Shown here: positions 8,790 through 18,519 of the stretch, piece after piece | How the letters are laid out: every line of letters begins with the position of its first letter | Numbering within the stretch: position 1 is the stretch's first letter | DNA from: Bog-756 sp963824645 | Lineage (GTDB): Bacteria > Actinomycetota > Acidimicrobiia > Acidimicrobiales > RAAP-2 | Assembly: GCA_963824645.1 (NCBI GenBank) | Contig: CAWGQC010000004.1 | Coordinates: forward strand, 310,001 to 374,000 | Length of the DNA stretch: 64,000 nucleotides | Reading direction: 5' to 3' | Made by a program: the position numbers and the translations under genes | Notes under the pieces: generated by a model | Told to the model about the DNA's origin: nothing | Databases searched by the model: none | The model's input: only the letters and a program-made list of their open reading frames with translations

Positions 8790-11700
8790 ATGACGGCAGC
8801 GCTTGGGTTTCGACGGGTGCGGTCTCTGCTCGTAGCCAAAGATGGTGGCGGTTCGCTGATCGGGGTCGTCCTCGGCTTTTGCGTAGCCGCCGCTCTGGCC
8901 ACCGTGGCCCTGTTGTTCACCCACGCCATCGCCGGCGCCGCACCGACGTGCACGGCCAACTGGACCGGTCCGTCCGGCGGTGACTTCGCCACCGCCACCA
9001 ACTGGTCGACCCACACTGTTCCGGGCTCAACGGACTGGGTGTGCTCGACCGCCAGCGCCAAGATCACACTCAATTCCTCGATCACCGTCAAGGGTGGTGT
9101 CCTCAAGGGATCACTGACACTTGGCTCGGGCGCGTCACTCAGCTACTCGGACACGACGGATGCCAGCACCATCGGCACGTTGGCTGTCAATGGCGGGACG
9201 TTCGACCCGTCCGGCCCGGTGTCGCTCACCGGTGGCGGGAGTTCGGGGAGCACGTGGTCCGCCGGCGACATCTCCGGCACCGGTACCGTGACTGTGGCCT
9301 CGGGGGCCACGCTCACCGACAACGCAACCACAGGCTCTGTCCCGAACCTCGAAGCGCCGCTGGTGGTGGACGGCACGTTCAACGTCGCCGCCACCAACAG
9401 CTACTACGGGCTATTCATGGAGAGCTACACGGACCAACCGGGCTCGATCACCGTGGCTTCCCATGGCGACCTCAACCTGGCCCTGGACGACCCCAGCTAC
9501 GCCATGATCGCCGACGACGGGGGCTCTCCGACCATCACCGTCAACAGCGGGGGCACACTGGCCAAGACGGGCGGCACGGGGACGTCGACCATCGACGGCG
9601 TCGACGTGACGGCGTCGGGGACCGTTTCCTCCCCGACGGGGACACTGGCCCTCAGTGGTGTGACCTTCGCCGGCAACCCGACCGGGGTCGGGAACGTGGC
9701 CTTGACCGGTTCGACGACCGTGACCGGTAACGCCACCCTCTCGGGGAGTTGGCAGGTGATAGGGGGCTCGATAGACCTCCCGATGGGCAGCTCGCTCACC
9801 GATGAGGGGACAGTGAGCTGGTCCGCCGGCGACATCGAAGGCGCCGGCACCGTGACTGTGGCCTCGGGGGCCACGCTCACCGACAACGCAACCACAGGCT
9901 CTGTCCCGAACCTCGAAGCGCCGCTGGTGGTGGACGGCACGTTCAACGTCGCCGCCACCAACAGCTACTACGGGCTGTTCATGGAGAGCTACACGGACCA
10001 ACCGGGCTCGATCACCGTGGCTTCCCATGGCGCCCTCAACCTGGCCCTGGACGACCCCTACTACGCCATGATCGCCGACAACGGGGGCTCTCCGACCATC
10101 ACCGTCGACAGTGGGGGCACACTGGCCAAGACCGGCGGCACGGGGACCTCGACCATCGACGGCGTCGACGTGACGGCGTCGGGGACGGTGTCCTCCCCGA
10201 CGGGGACACTGGCCCTCAATGGTGTGACCTTCGCCGGCAACCCGACCGGGGTCGGGAACGTGGCCTTGACCGGTTCCACGACCGTGAACGGTAACGCCAC
10301 CCTCTCGGGGAGTTGGCAGGTGATAGGGGGCTCGATAGACCTCCCGATGGGCAGCTCGCTCACCGTTGAGGGGACAGTGAGCTGGTCCGCCGGCGACATC
10401 GAAGGCGCCGGTACCCTGACCGTGGCCTCGGGGGCCACGCTCACCGAGGACGCCACCACAAACTCCACACCCACCCTGGAAGCGCCGCTGGTGGTGGACG
10501 GTACCTTCAACGTCGCCGCCACCAACAGCTACTGGGGGCTGTTCATGGTGAGCTATACCGACGATCCGGGCTCGATCACCGTGGCTTCCGGTGGCGCCCT
10601 CAACCTGGCCCTGGACGACCCCTACTACGCCATGATCACCGACGACGGGGGCTCTCCGACCATCACCGTCGACAGCGGGGGCACACTGGCCAAAACGGGC
10701 GGCACGGGGACCTCGACCATCGACGGCGTCGACGTGACGGCGTCGGGGACGGTGTCCTCCCCGACGGGGACACTGGCCCTCAATGGTGTGACCTTCGCCG
10801 GCAACCCGACCGGGGTCGGGAACGTGGCCTTGACCGGTTCGACGACCGTGAACGGTAACGCCACCCTCTCGGGGAGTTGGCAGTGGCCGAGTGGCACCAT
10901 CTCCGGCACCGGGACCCTGACCGTGGCCTCGGGGGCCACGCTCACCGACGACGCCACCACAAACACCACACCCACCCTGGAAGCGCCGCTGGTGGTGGAC
11001 GGTACCTTCAACGTCGCCGCCACCAACAGCTACTGGGGGCTGTTCATGGTGAGCTATACCGACGAACCGGGCTCGATCACCGTGGCTTCCGGTGGCGCCC
11101 TCAACCTGGCCCTGGACGACCCCTACTACGCCATGATCGCCGACAACGGGGGCTCTCCGACCATCACCGTCGACAGTGGGGGCACACTGGCCAAGACCGG
11201 CGGCACGGGGACCTCGACCATCGACGGCGTCGACGTGACGGCGTCGGGCACGGTGTCCTCCCCGACGGGGACACTGGCCCTCAATGGTGTGACCTTCGCC
11301 GGCAACCCGACCGGGGTCGGGAACGTGGCCTTGACCGGTACGACGACCGTGAACGGTAACGCCACCCTTTCGGGGAGTTGGCAGTGGCCGAGTGGCACCA
11401 TCTCCGGCACCGGCACCCTGACCGTGGCCTCGGGGGCCACGCTCACCGACGACGCCACCACAAACACCACACCCACCCTGGAAGCGCCGCTGGTGGTGGA
11501 CGGTACCTTCAACGTCGCCGCCACCAACAGCTACTGGGGGCTGTTCATGGTGAGCTATACCGACGAACCGGGCTCGATCACCGTGGCTTCCGGTGGCGCC
11601 CTCAACCTGGCCCTGGACGACCCCTACTACGCCATGATCGCCGACAACGGGGGCTCTCCGACCATCACCGTCGACAGTGGGGGCACACTGGCCAAGACCG

Positions 11701-14700
11701 GCGGCACGGGGACCTCGACCATCGACGGCGTCGACGTGACGGCGTCGGGCACGGTGGCGGCCCCGTCGGGGACCCTGAACCTGGGCAGCCTGACCAACCT
11801 GTCCGGCGGCACCCTCACCGGCGGCATCTACCAGGCCGGCACCCCCACCACCGCCGGCACCATCGACATCAACGGTCCGGTGACCGCCAACGACGCCACC
11901 GTCTCGATCGTCGGTGCGGGCTCGTCGCTGGCCGACGGTCCGAACAGCGCTCTTTCGGGATTGACCACCAACGGAACCCAGGGCTCCATCGACTCCTCGG
12001 ACGGGGCTTCCCTGCCCGCCGGGGGGGCCTTGGCCAACGCCGGCAGCCTCATCGGCAGCGGCACCATTACCACTACCAGTCTCTCCAACACCGGACTGGT
12101 GGAGGCCATCGACGGCGGGCCGGTCACCCTCTCGGATACCGGCAACTACATCCAGTCCGGCGCCGGCAACCTGGAGGTGGCCTTCAACGGCACCGGTGCC
12201 CACCAGGCCAGTGAGTTGACCGTGGCCGGAACAGCCACCCTAGGGGGCACCCTCACGGTGGCCACCGGCTTCACCCCGTCGGTGGGCAACTCGTTCACCC
12301 TTCTCACCGCCACCTCCCATACCGGGCAGTTCGCCCTGGTGGACTGGCCGGGTCTCCCGGCCGGGCTGGGCTACTCAGTCAACTATTCGAACGCCGGCAA
12401 GGTCACCGCCTCGGTGATCAACGCGCCGGCCAGCCTGCCGGTGGTCACCGGACTCAGCACCCAGACCGGCCCGGGCACCGGCAACACCACGGTCACGGTG
12501 ACCGGGTCCCACTTCGCCGGAGCCACCGCCGTCGACTTCGGCGGGGTCCCCGCCACCAACGTCAACGTGGCCGGCAACGGCAACTCGCTCACCGCCGTGT
12601 CCCCGGCCGGATCCGGGATCGTCGACGTGCAGGTGGCCACCTCGTCCGGCAACAGCCAACCCGTGAGTGCCGACAAGTTCTCCTATGGCCCGGTCATCAC
12701 CAGCGTGTCGCCTGCTCAGGGCACCCCCTACGGGGGCAACACGGTGACCATCACCGGTGGCGGTTTCGTCTCCGTCACCGGGGTCAACTTCGGGAACAAC
12801 CCGGCCACCAATGTCGACGTGGTCTCGCCCACCTCGATCACGGCTACCGTGCCCGCCGGCACCGGCACGGTCGACGTGCGGGTCGTCACCTCGGCCGACG
12901 GCACCAGTGCGGTGACCAGCGCCGACCAGTACCGCTACGGCCTGCAGGTGGTGTTCGACCCGCCGGCGTCCAACCTGTCCATCACCGCCGGGGGCACCAC
13001 CTCCACTCTCACCGTCGAGTTGGTCGATCCGGCCGGCAACCCCGGCCCGGCCCCCAGTGGCGGACAGACTCTGTCTTTGGGCACCACGTCGGGCCTCGGA
13101 AGCTTCACCCAGTCGGGCACGCCGGTCACCCAGGTGGTCATCCCCGCCGGCCAGTCCACGGCCACGTTCCAGTACACCGACAGCAGGACCGGCACCCCCA
13201 CCATCACGGTCGGCGAGGCCCAGGACTCGGTGGTGGCGGTGGCCACGGCCACCGTGACCGTCAACGCCGGCGCTCTCGACCACATGGTGGTGACGCCGTC
13301 GGCAACGACGGTGGCGGTGGGTGGCCACGCCACCTTCGCCGCCGAGGGCTACGACGCCTACAACAACGACCTGGGCAGCGAGACGACGACGGCCACCTGG
13401 TCGATCAGCCCGTCCTCCGACGGGTCGTCGTGCACCGGTGCCACCTGCACGGTGGGTGCGGTCGGTACACACACGGTGACGGCCAAGGTCGGCTCGGTCA
13501 CGGCCACCGCCACCCTGGCCGGGGACACCCCGCCGACCCCGACCCTGGGTGTCCCGAGCGGTCCTCTGTACACCGGCAACGCCGTCACCTTCAACGTGTC
13601 GGGCACCGGCGGGAGCGGTCCGCTGTCCTACACCGTCGACTTCGGCGACGGGTCCAACGCATCGGGATCCCTGCCCGTAGGGGGGACGACGGTCAACCAC
13701 ACCTACACGACGGCCGGTAGCTATCCGGTGGTGCTGTCGGTCAGCGACGGGATCGCCAGCCCTGCGCCCTACACCTCGAGCACCATCCAGGTGGCCCAGG
13801 CCGTCGACCCGACGGCGGTGGTCGGCGACCCCATCACGGCCACGGTGAATCAGATGGTCCCGTTCAACGGGTCCAATTCCTCCCCGGCTGGGGGCATCAC
13901 CGGCTATGCCTGGAACTTCGGCGACAACCACTCGGCCACCGGCGCCGACCCCACCCACGCCTATTCGCAACCCGGCAACTACACGGCCACCCTGACCGTG
14001 ACCGGGCTGGGTGGGAACACCAGCCAGGCCACCGAGACGGTGGACGTCACGCCGGTGCCCAACCAGGGCGTCACCGTCACGGTCACCGACACCAACAACA
14101 ACCCGCTCACCAGCGCCACCGTGGTGGTGGAGGACGCCCAGAACAATGTGTTCAACGGGGTGTCGGCCGGCGGCGGCAATTACACGGTGTCCGGCCTGGC
14201 CGACGGCACCTACACCGCTTACGCCTACGAGCAGGGCTACCTGCCCAACACGGCCACCGTCACGGTGACCGATGGCTCGGGCACGGCCACCGTCGCCCTG
14301 CCCTCGGGGCAGGTGGGCACGGCCGACGTGACCTCGACCCAGCTCACCGCTGCCCAGGCCGAGGCGCTGGGCATCGATCCCAACGCCCCGGGCAACCAGT
14401 TCACCTACCAGTTCGACCTCAACCTGGCCTTCTGGCCTGACTCGCCACCGGTCCAGTTCCAGGGCGTGGCCACCGGCAACGGCCTCTACAGCGGCTCCTA
14501 CGGCGGCGGCGGAGGCGGCGGCGGCGGAGGCGGCGGTGGTGGTGGCGGTGGTGGCGGAGGCGGAGGCAGCTGCACCGGTCTTTGTCCGGACACGGTGACC
14601 GACCCGGGCACCGGGGCCACCTACACCATCTATCCCCAGTTCCAGGAGGTGGACAACCAGCCCGAGCTGATCTGGATGATCATCCCCGGCAAGGCCCAGT

Positions 14701-16499
14701 GGCTCAAGCAGTTCTTCGATGTGCAGATGGTGGTCACCAACCTGGCCCCGACCGCTTTCACCTTCAACCCCGGACAGGCCACCCTCAACCTTCCGACCGG
14801 GCTCAGTCTGGCCACCCTCGACTCGAACCTCACCCAGCAGACGCTGACCCAGTCGGTGGGAGCCATCGCGGGCGATTCCAGCAAGACGGTCGATTGGCTC
14901 ATCCGAGGCGACACCGAGGGCTTCTACGGGCTCGACGCCACCTACGCCTCGACGCTGGCCCCGGTGGGTGCACCCCTGCAGTTCGACGCCCAGACCACCC
15001 CGGACGCCATCCACATCTGGGGGGCGACAGCGCTGTCCATGAACTTCACTGTCGACGACCAGGCCTACCAGGGCGATCCCTATCACATCACCGCCCAGAT
15101 CACCAACGTGGCCGACGTCCCCGTCTACAACCTGAGCCTGGCCCTGTCGCCGCTCGAGTCCGACACCCGCAATTACATCTTTGCCCCGGCCCAGGCCGCC
15201 CCGCAGACCATGGCGGAGCTCGACCCGGGCCAGACCCTGACCGAGAACTACGTGGTGGTGCCCGAGTTCGATGGGATCTTCGATCAGATCCAGTCGTTCG
15301 TGAGCACCATGGCCGGCACCACGGTGGCCGATGCCGGCGGCTCGGCCATCCCCTGGACCATCAACAGCCAGAGCGCACCCGATCCGTCGAGCTACCCGTC
15401 GATCACCGCCACCCAGGAGTCGAACGGAATCCTGGTCAGCTGGGGGGCGGTGCCCGGAGCCCAGGGCTACCAGTTGTTCGCCACCCCCAACTACCAGACC
15501 GACTTCCCGTCGACGCCCCTGGCCTCGGTGCCGGGTACCCAGACCTCCGACCTATTGCCCTTGGGCTCCTACGGACAGATCGCCGTGTCCACCGTGCTCG
15601 ACGACGGCTCGGGCCATCCCTACAACGTGCTCGAACACCCGCTGGTGATAGGCCCGGCCATCACCCCCAGCGAGCCCAGTGAACCGGCCGTCACCGAGGT
15701 GACCGGCGGGGCCTCCCTCACCTGGAACGCGCCCAGCAGCACCGGGGGATCGCCCCTCACCGGCTACATCGTCACCCCCTATGTGAACGACGTGGCCGGC
15801 ACACCCATCCATACCAATTCGACCACTCCCGCCTACACGGTGACCGGGCTCACCAACGGCACCACCTACACCTTCACGGTGGCCGCCACCAACATCAACG
15901 GGACAGGGACGGCGTCGGCCCAGTCGACACCGCTCACCGTGGGCGCCCCGATCGCCCCCACCGCCGTGACCGCCACCGAGTCGGCGGGGCAGGCCGTCGT
16001 GTCGTGGAAGGCCCCGGTCAATAACGGCAACAAGGTGACCGGTTACGTGGTCACCCCCTACATCGGGGGCCTGGCCCAGACCCCGGTCTCCACCAAGAAG
16101 ACGAAGGTCACCGTGACCGGTCTGACCAACGGCACCCAATACACCTTTGTGGTGGCAGCGGTGGCCGGATCGGCCACCGGTCCGACCTCGGTCCCGAGCG
16201 CCCCGGTGACCATCGGGGCACCGGCCACCCCCAAGGCGCCCAAGGCCAAAGTCACGAACGGCATGCTCACGCTCACCTGGAAGGCTCCGGCCAACGGCGG
16301 ATCCGCCATCACCGGCTATGTGGTCACCCCCTCCATCGCCGGGGTGACCCAGACACCGATCGTGTTCAACTCCACCGCCGTCTCGGAGACCATCTCCGGA
16401 TTGACCAGCGGGACGTCCTACACCTTCACGGTGGCCGCCAAGAACGCCTTCGCCGTGGGCAGCCCATCGCCGGCGTCCGCCGCCATCCACGCACCCTGA
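8790..16499 (+). CDS. Giant secreted repeat protein with IPT/TIG, PKD and FN3 domains
   Basis: A 2569-residue extracellular protein. A signal peptide or N-terminal anchor lies near residues 25-50 (LIGVVLGFCVAAALATVALL), followed by a Thr/Ser/Gly-rich region. Residues about 150-990 contain five tandem repeats of beta-solenoid character (TVASGATLTDNATT, APLVVDGTFNVAATNSYYGL, PTITVDSGGTLAKTGGTGTS). Two IPT/TIG domains follow (about 1213-1380), an Ig-like segment, two PKD domains (VDFGDGS near 1615; WNFGDNHSATG near 1710), a carboxypeptidase-regulatory-like domain (about 1757-1840), 22 glycines, an unassigned beta-rich block and four FN3 modules to the end. There is no LPxTG motif, so wall attachment is unclear. 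Adhesion or matrix binding is likely by architecture; the ligand is unknown. Confidence 0.85.
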   Translation: MTAALGFRRVRSLLVAKDGGGSLIGVVLGFCVAAALATVALLFTHAIAGAAPTCTANWTGPSGGDFATATNWSTHTVPGSTDWVCSTASAKITLNSSITVKGGVLKGSLTLGSGASLSYSDTTDASTIGTLAVNGGTFDPSGPVSLTGGGSSGSTWSAGDISGTGTVTVASGATLTDNATTGSVPNLEAPLVVDGTFNVAATNSYYGLFMESYTDQPGSITVASHGDLNLALDDPSYAMIADDGGSPTITVNSGGTLAKTGGTGTSTIDGVDVTASGTVSSPTGTLALSGVTFAGNPTGVGNVALTGSTTVTGNATLSGSWQVIGGSIDLPMGSSLTDEGTVSWSAGDIEGAGTVTVASGATLTDNATTGSVPNLEAPLVVDGTFNVAATNSYYGLFMESYTDQPGSITVASHGALNLALDDPYYAMIADNGGSPTITVDSGGTLAKTGGTGTSTIDGVDVTASGTVSSPTGTLALNGVTFAGNPTGVGNVALTGSTTVNGNATLSGSWQVIGGSIDLPMGSSLTVEGTVSWSAGDIEGAGTLTVASGATLTEDATTNSTPTLEAPLVVDGTFNVAATNSYWGLFMVSYTDDPGSITVASGGALNLALDDPYYAMITDDGGSPTITVDSGGTLAKTGGTGTSTIDGVDVTASGTVSSPTGTLALNGVTFAGNPTGVGNVALTGSTTVNGNATLSGSWQWPSGTISGTGTLTVASGATLTDDATTNTTPTLEAPLVVDGTFNVAATNSYWGLFMVSYTDEPGSITVASGGALNLALDDPYYAMIADNGGSPTITVDSGGTLAKTGGTGTSTIDGVDVTASGTVSSPTGTLALNGVTFAGNPTGVGNVALTGTTTVNGNATLSGSWQWPSGTISGTGTLTVASGATLTDDATTNTTPTLEAPLVVDGTFNVAATNSYWGLFMVSYTDEPGSITVASGGALNLALDDPYYAMIADNGGSPTITVDSGGTLAKTGGTGTSTIDGVDVTASGTVAAPSGTLNLGSLTNLSGGTLTGGIYQAGTPTTAGTIDINGPVTANDATVSIVGAGSSLADGPNSALSGLTTNGTQGSIDSSDGASLPAGGALANAGSLIGSGTITTTSLSNTGLVEAIDGGPVTLSDTGNYIQSGAGNLEVAFNGTGAHQASELTVAGTATLGGTLTVATGFTPSVGNSFTLLTATSHTGQFALVDWPGLPAGLGYSVNYSNAGKVTASVINAPASLPVVTGLSTQTGPGTGNTTVTVTGSHFAGATAVDFGGVPATNVNVAGNGNSLTAVSPAGSGIVDVQVATSSGNSQPVSADKFSYGPVITSVSPAQGTPYGGNTVTITGGGFVSVTGVNFGNNPATNVDVVSPTSITATVPAGTGTVDVRVVTSADGTSAVTSADQYRYGLQVVFDPPASNLSITAGGTTSTLTVELVDPAGNPGPAPSGGQTLSLGTTSGLGSFTQSGTPVTQVVIPAGQSTATFQYTDSRTGTPTITVGEAQDSVVAVATATVTVNAGALDHMVVTPSATTVAVGGHATFAAEGYDAYNNDLGSETTTATWSISPSSDGSSCTGATCTVGAVGTHTVTAKVGSVTATATLAGDTPPTPTLGVPSGPLYTGNAVTFNVSGTGGSGPLSYTVDFGDGSNASGSLPVGGTTVNHTYTTAGSYPVVLSVSDGIASPAPYTSSTIQVAQAVDPTAVVGDPITATVNQMVPFNGSNSSPAGGITGYAWNFGDNHSATGADPTHAYSQPGNYTATLTVTGLGGNTSQATETVDVTPVPNQGVTVTVTDTNNNPLTSATVVVEDAQNNVFNGVSAGGGNYTVSGLADGTYTAYAYEQGYLPNTATVTVTDGSGTATVALPSGQVGTADVTSTQLTAAQAEALGIDPNAPGNQFTYQFDLNLAFWPDSPPVQFQGVATGNGLYSGSYGGGGGGGGGGGGGGGGGGGGGGSCTGLCPDTVTDPGTGATYTIYPQFQEVDNQPELIWMIIPGKAQWLKQFFDVQMVVTNLAPTAFTFNPGQATLNLPTGLSLATLDSNLTQQTLTQSVGAIAGDSSKTVDWLIRGDTEGFYGLDATYASTLAPVGAPLQFDAQTTPDAIHIWGATALSMNFTVDDQAYQGDPYHITAQITNVADVPVYNLSLALSPLESDTRNYIFAPAQAAPQTMAELDPGQTLTENYVVVPEFDGIFDQIQSFVSTMAGTTVADAGGSAIPWTINSQSAPDPSSYPSITATQESNGILVSWGAVPGAQGYQLFATPNYQTDFPSTPLASVPGTQTSDLLPLGSYGQIAVSTVLDDGSGHPYNVLEHPLVIGPAITPSEPSEPAVTEVTGGASLTWNAPSSTGGSPLTGYIVTPYVNDVAGTPIHTNSTTPAYTVTGLTNGTTYTFTVAATNINGTGTASAQSTPLTVGAPIAPTAVTATESAGQAVVSWKAPVNNGNKVTGYVVTPYIGGLAQTPVSTKKTKVTVTGLTNGTQYTFVVAAVAGSATGPTSVPSAPVTIGAPATPKAPKAKVTNGMLTLTWKAPANGGSAITGYVVTPSIAGVTQTPIVFNSTAVSETISGLTSGTSYTFTVAAKNAFAVGSPSPASAAIHAP
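9240..11755 (+). repeat. Five in-frame tandem repeats of 564/501 bp
   Basis: Anchoring on the recurring phrase encoding TVASGATLT places copies at 9288, 9852, 10416, 10917 and 11418. The first three are spaced 564 bp (188 codons), the last ones 501 bp (167 codons). The 63-bp difference is the segment encoding VIGGSIDLPMGSSL and flanks, absent from the later junctions. Long stretches are identical at nucleotide level, including synonymous sites, which indicates recent duplication or ongoing homogenisation. Copy number is probably variable and short reads could collapse it. Confidence 0.93.
14502..14567 (+). repeat. Codon repeat encoding 22 consecutive glycines
   Basis: Mixed GGC, GGT and GGA codons encode an uninterrupted 22-glycine linker between SGSY and SCTGLC. 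The mix of synonymous codons argues against pure slippage of one triplet and suggests selection for a flexible hinge between the PKD/carboxypeptidase-like part and the C-terminal FN3 part. Confidence 0.9.
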
Positions 16500-16533
16500 T
16501 CGACAGGACCGGCTGAACCGGGAGCGGTGGAGC

Positions 16534-17412
16534 TCAGGTCAAAGCGAAGGTGACGCCGGTCAGGGTCTCCGACAGGCTCCACAGCGAGCCGGCGGTCGCC
16601 CGGTCGTAGGAGCGTCGGGAGGACTTCACGATGGTGGGATATCCCCGTTGCTCGAACAGTCCGTCCGGTCCGATAAAGGTGCCGCCAGCTACCGTCGACT
16701 GGGTGGCGGCGTAGAGGGCGGGGAGGGCTCCCATGTCGGCACTCTGGGCCACGATCCGGTTGGTTAGGCCCATCACCTGGTCCTGGAACGAGTCGGTGTG
16801 GGACTGCAGGTTGGTGGCGGCGTAACCAGGGTGGGCGGCCAGCGCCTTGACCCCTCCACCCACGGCGCGGAGACGGCGTTCGAGTTCATAGGTGAACATC
16901 AGGTTGGCCAACTTGGACTGCCCGTAGGCGCCCCACCGCTGGTAGCGGCGGTGGTCCCAGTTGAGATCATCGAGATCGATGCGGCCCATGCGGTGGGCCC
17001 CGCTCGACATGGTGACCACGCGGTCGGTCACCCGTCCGATAAGGAGACCGGTGAGGGCGAAATGACCGAGGTGGTTGGTGCCCATCTGCAACTCGAATCC
17101 GTCCGCGGTGCGAAGCAGTGGCGTAGCCATCACGCCGGCATTGTTGATCAGGACGTCAATCTGGCCGACACCGGAGGCGAACGCCCGGATCGAGCCCAGG
17201 TCAGCCAAATCGAGATGGCGCACCTCCCGGTCGCCCGCCATGGCGTCGGCCGCCCGCTCGCCCTTGGCGACATCACGGCAGGCCACGACCACATGCGCAC
17301 CGACCAGCGCCAGTCGGGAGGCGATCACCGCCCCCAGCCCGCTGTTGGCACCGGTGACAACGTACGTCCGCCCACTCTGGTCGGGGATATCGACCGCTGT
17401 CCACGGAGTCAT
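16534..17412 (-). CDS. Short-chain dehydrogenase/reductase (retinol-dehydrogenase-like)
   Basis: A 292-residue SDR. Cofactor motif TGANSGLG, then DLADLGSIRAFA, NNAGVM, the serine in MSSGAHR and the catalytic YGQSK are all present in order. The GTNHLGHFALTGLL stretch and the length are typical of the WWOX/retinol dehydrogenase-like class that usually uses NADP(H). The start ATG lies 7 nt after TAGGGT, a leaderless arrangement. It is convergent with the giant protein gene (35 bp apart). Substrate unknown. Confidence 0.88.
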   Translation of the reverse strand: MTPWTAVDIPDQSGRTYVVTGANSGLGAVIASRLALVGAHVVVACRDVAKGERAADAMAGDREVRHLDLADLGSIRAFASGVGQIDVLINNAGVMATPLLRTADGFELQMGTNHLGHFALTGLLIGRVTDRVVTMSSGAHRMGRIDLDDLNWDHRRYQRWGAYGQSKLANLMFTYELERRLRAVGGGVKALAAHPGYAATNLQSHTDSFQDQVMGLTNRIVAQSADMGALPALYAATQSTVAGGTFIGPDGLFEQRGYPTIVKSSRRSYDRATAGSLWSLSETLTGVTFALT

Positions 17413-17488
17413 TAAATGAACCCTAGGTGTTCCGAATCGGTGCTGTGCCGGGCGTCGGGCGCCAGAGCGCAGGCCACAGAACCGGCGA

Positions 17489-17662
17489 TCAGACCACGCT
17501 CAACAGGACCAGGAGGACCAGGGCAATGACCACGATCCCCACCACCAGAATGCGGGTCCAACTGGGTGGAGGACGGGTGAAGTCGTCGTCATCGGGATCG
17601 CTCCAGTCCCACAGGTCCGGGTCATCCGGATCGGGGGATACCGGACCGACGGGGGTAGGCAT
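17489..17662 (-). CDS. Small single-pass membrane protein
   Basis: A 57-residue protein with an acidic proline-rich N-terminus (MPTPVGPVSPDPDDPDLWDW) and one C-terminal membrane helix, ILVVGIVVIALVLLVLLSVV. TACACT sits 6 nt before the ATG, matching the leaderless pattern of neighbouring genes and supporting a real gene. It is divergent from the methyltransferase gene, with the two -10 boxes about 10 bp apart. No family or function recognised; the layout is that of a tail-anchored protein. Confidence 0.65.
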   Translation of the reverse strand: MPTPVGPVSPDPDDPDLWDWSDPDDDDFTRPPPSWTRILVVGIVVIALVLLVLLSVV

Positions 17663-17697
17663 GTCCCAAGTGTAGGGAGGGCCGTAGTGTGCCGGGT
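17663..17697. promoter_or_regulatory. Divergent leaderless promoters
   Basis: Leftward: TACACT (17674-17669), 6 nt before the ATG of the small membrane protein. Rightward: TAGTGT (17685-17690), 7 nt before the GTG of the methyltransferase. The whole intergenic space is 35 bp, so the two start sites must share upstream polymerase-binding sequence and probably compete. Confidence 0.6.
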
Positions 17698-18474
17698 GTG
17701 ACATCCTCGGATGGATGGGACCCGGATCAGTACAACAGTTTCGCAACTGAACGCCAACAGCCCTTCTGGGACCTGGTTCGACTCATCAGGCCGGTCGACC
17801 GGCCCCGTTTGGTCGACCTCGGCTGCGGTGACGGACGGTTGACATCGGCTGTAGCGGCCCAGATCGGAGCGGTCACCACCGTCGGGATCGACAACAGCCC
17901 GACCATGATTGCCGCCGCGACCGAACGCACTACGGCGACAGTCCGGTTCGAGACCGGCGACATCGGCGATTGGGAACGGTCCGGCGCCTACGACATCGTT
18001 CTGGCCAACGCCTCGTTGCAGTGGGTGGGTGATCACCCCTCCGTTCTCCGGCGCTGGACCCGGTCACTGCGACGCGACGGACAACTGGCTGTGCAGGTGC
18101 CGGCCAACGCTGACCACATGGCCCATCGATTGGCCGATGAACTGGCCCACCAATGGATGGACCAACCTCCGCCCGATCCCGTGGCCCAGAACGTGATGGC
18201 ACCGGAACGGTACGCGACCCTCCTCGATCAACTCGGTTTCGACGATCAGCACGTCCGCCTGCAGGTCTACGCCCACCACCTGACTTCCACCGCCGCTGTG
18301 GTCGAGTGGGTCAAGGGCACCACCCTGACCCGCTTCAAGGAGCCCGTCGGGCCTGACCGGTGGCCGGAGTTCGTCGAGGCCTACCGTCAACGCTTCGTGC
18401 AGATCGAGGGCGACCGGTCGCCTTATTTCTATCCGTTCAAACGGATCCTCCTGTGGGGCCGGCGGATCGACTGA
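17698..18474 (+). CDS. tam: Class I SAM methyltransferase, trans-aconitate 2-methyltransferase-like
   Basis: A 258-residue methyltransferase. Motif I is LVDLGCGDGRLT, followed by GIDNSPTMIAAA, the acidic loop ETGDIGDW, and YDIVLANASLQWV, which is characteristic of Tam. The DQYNSFATERQQPF start and the C-terminal QRFVQIEGDRSPYFYPFKRILLW also match Tam. The family methylates trans-aconitate, which otherwise inhibits aconitase. GTG is chosen because TAGTGT lies 7 nt upstream; another in-frame GTG 9 nt earlier overlaps that box. Confidence 0.82.
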   Translation: MTSSDGWDPDQYNSFATERQQPFWDLVRLIRPVDRPRLVDLGCGDGRLTSAVAAQIGAVTTVGIDNSPTMIAAATERTTATVRFETGDIGDWERSGAYDIVLANASLQWVGDHPSVLRRWTRSLRRDGQLAVQVPANADHMAHRLADELAHQWMDQPPPDPVAQNVMAPERYATLLDQLGFDDQHVRLQVYAHHLTSTAAVVEWVKGTTLTRFKEPVGPDRWPEFVEAYRQRFVQIEGDRSPYFYPFKRILLWGRRID

Positions 18475-18519
18475 CGCCGACCGGATGGGTGGTCGTCCCG
18501 GTTTGGGCCGGCGCTCACC

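Noticed and set aside
9411..15086. Very long minus-strand open frames (over 900 codons each) opposite the giant protein
   Set aside because: They mirror the repeat structure and GC-rich codon pattern of the sense gene, give Gly/Arg/His-rich text with no domain, and arise because stop codons are rare on that strand in such sequence.
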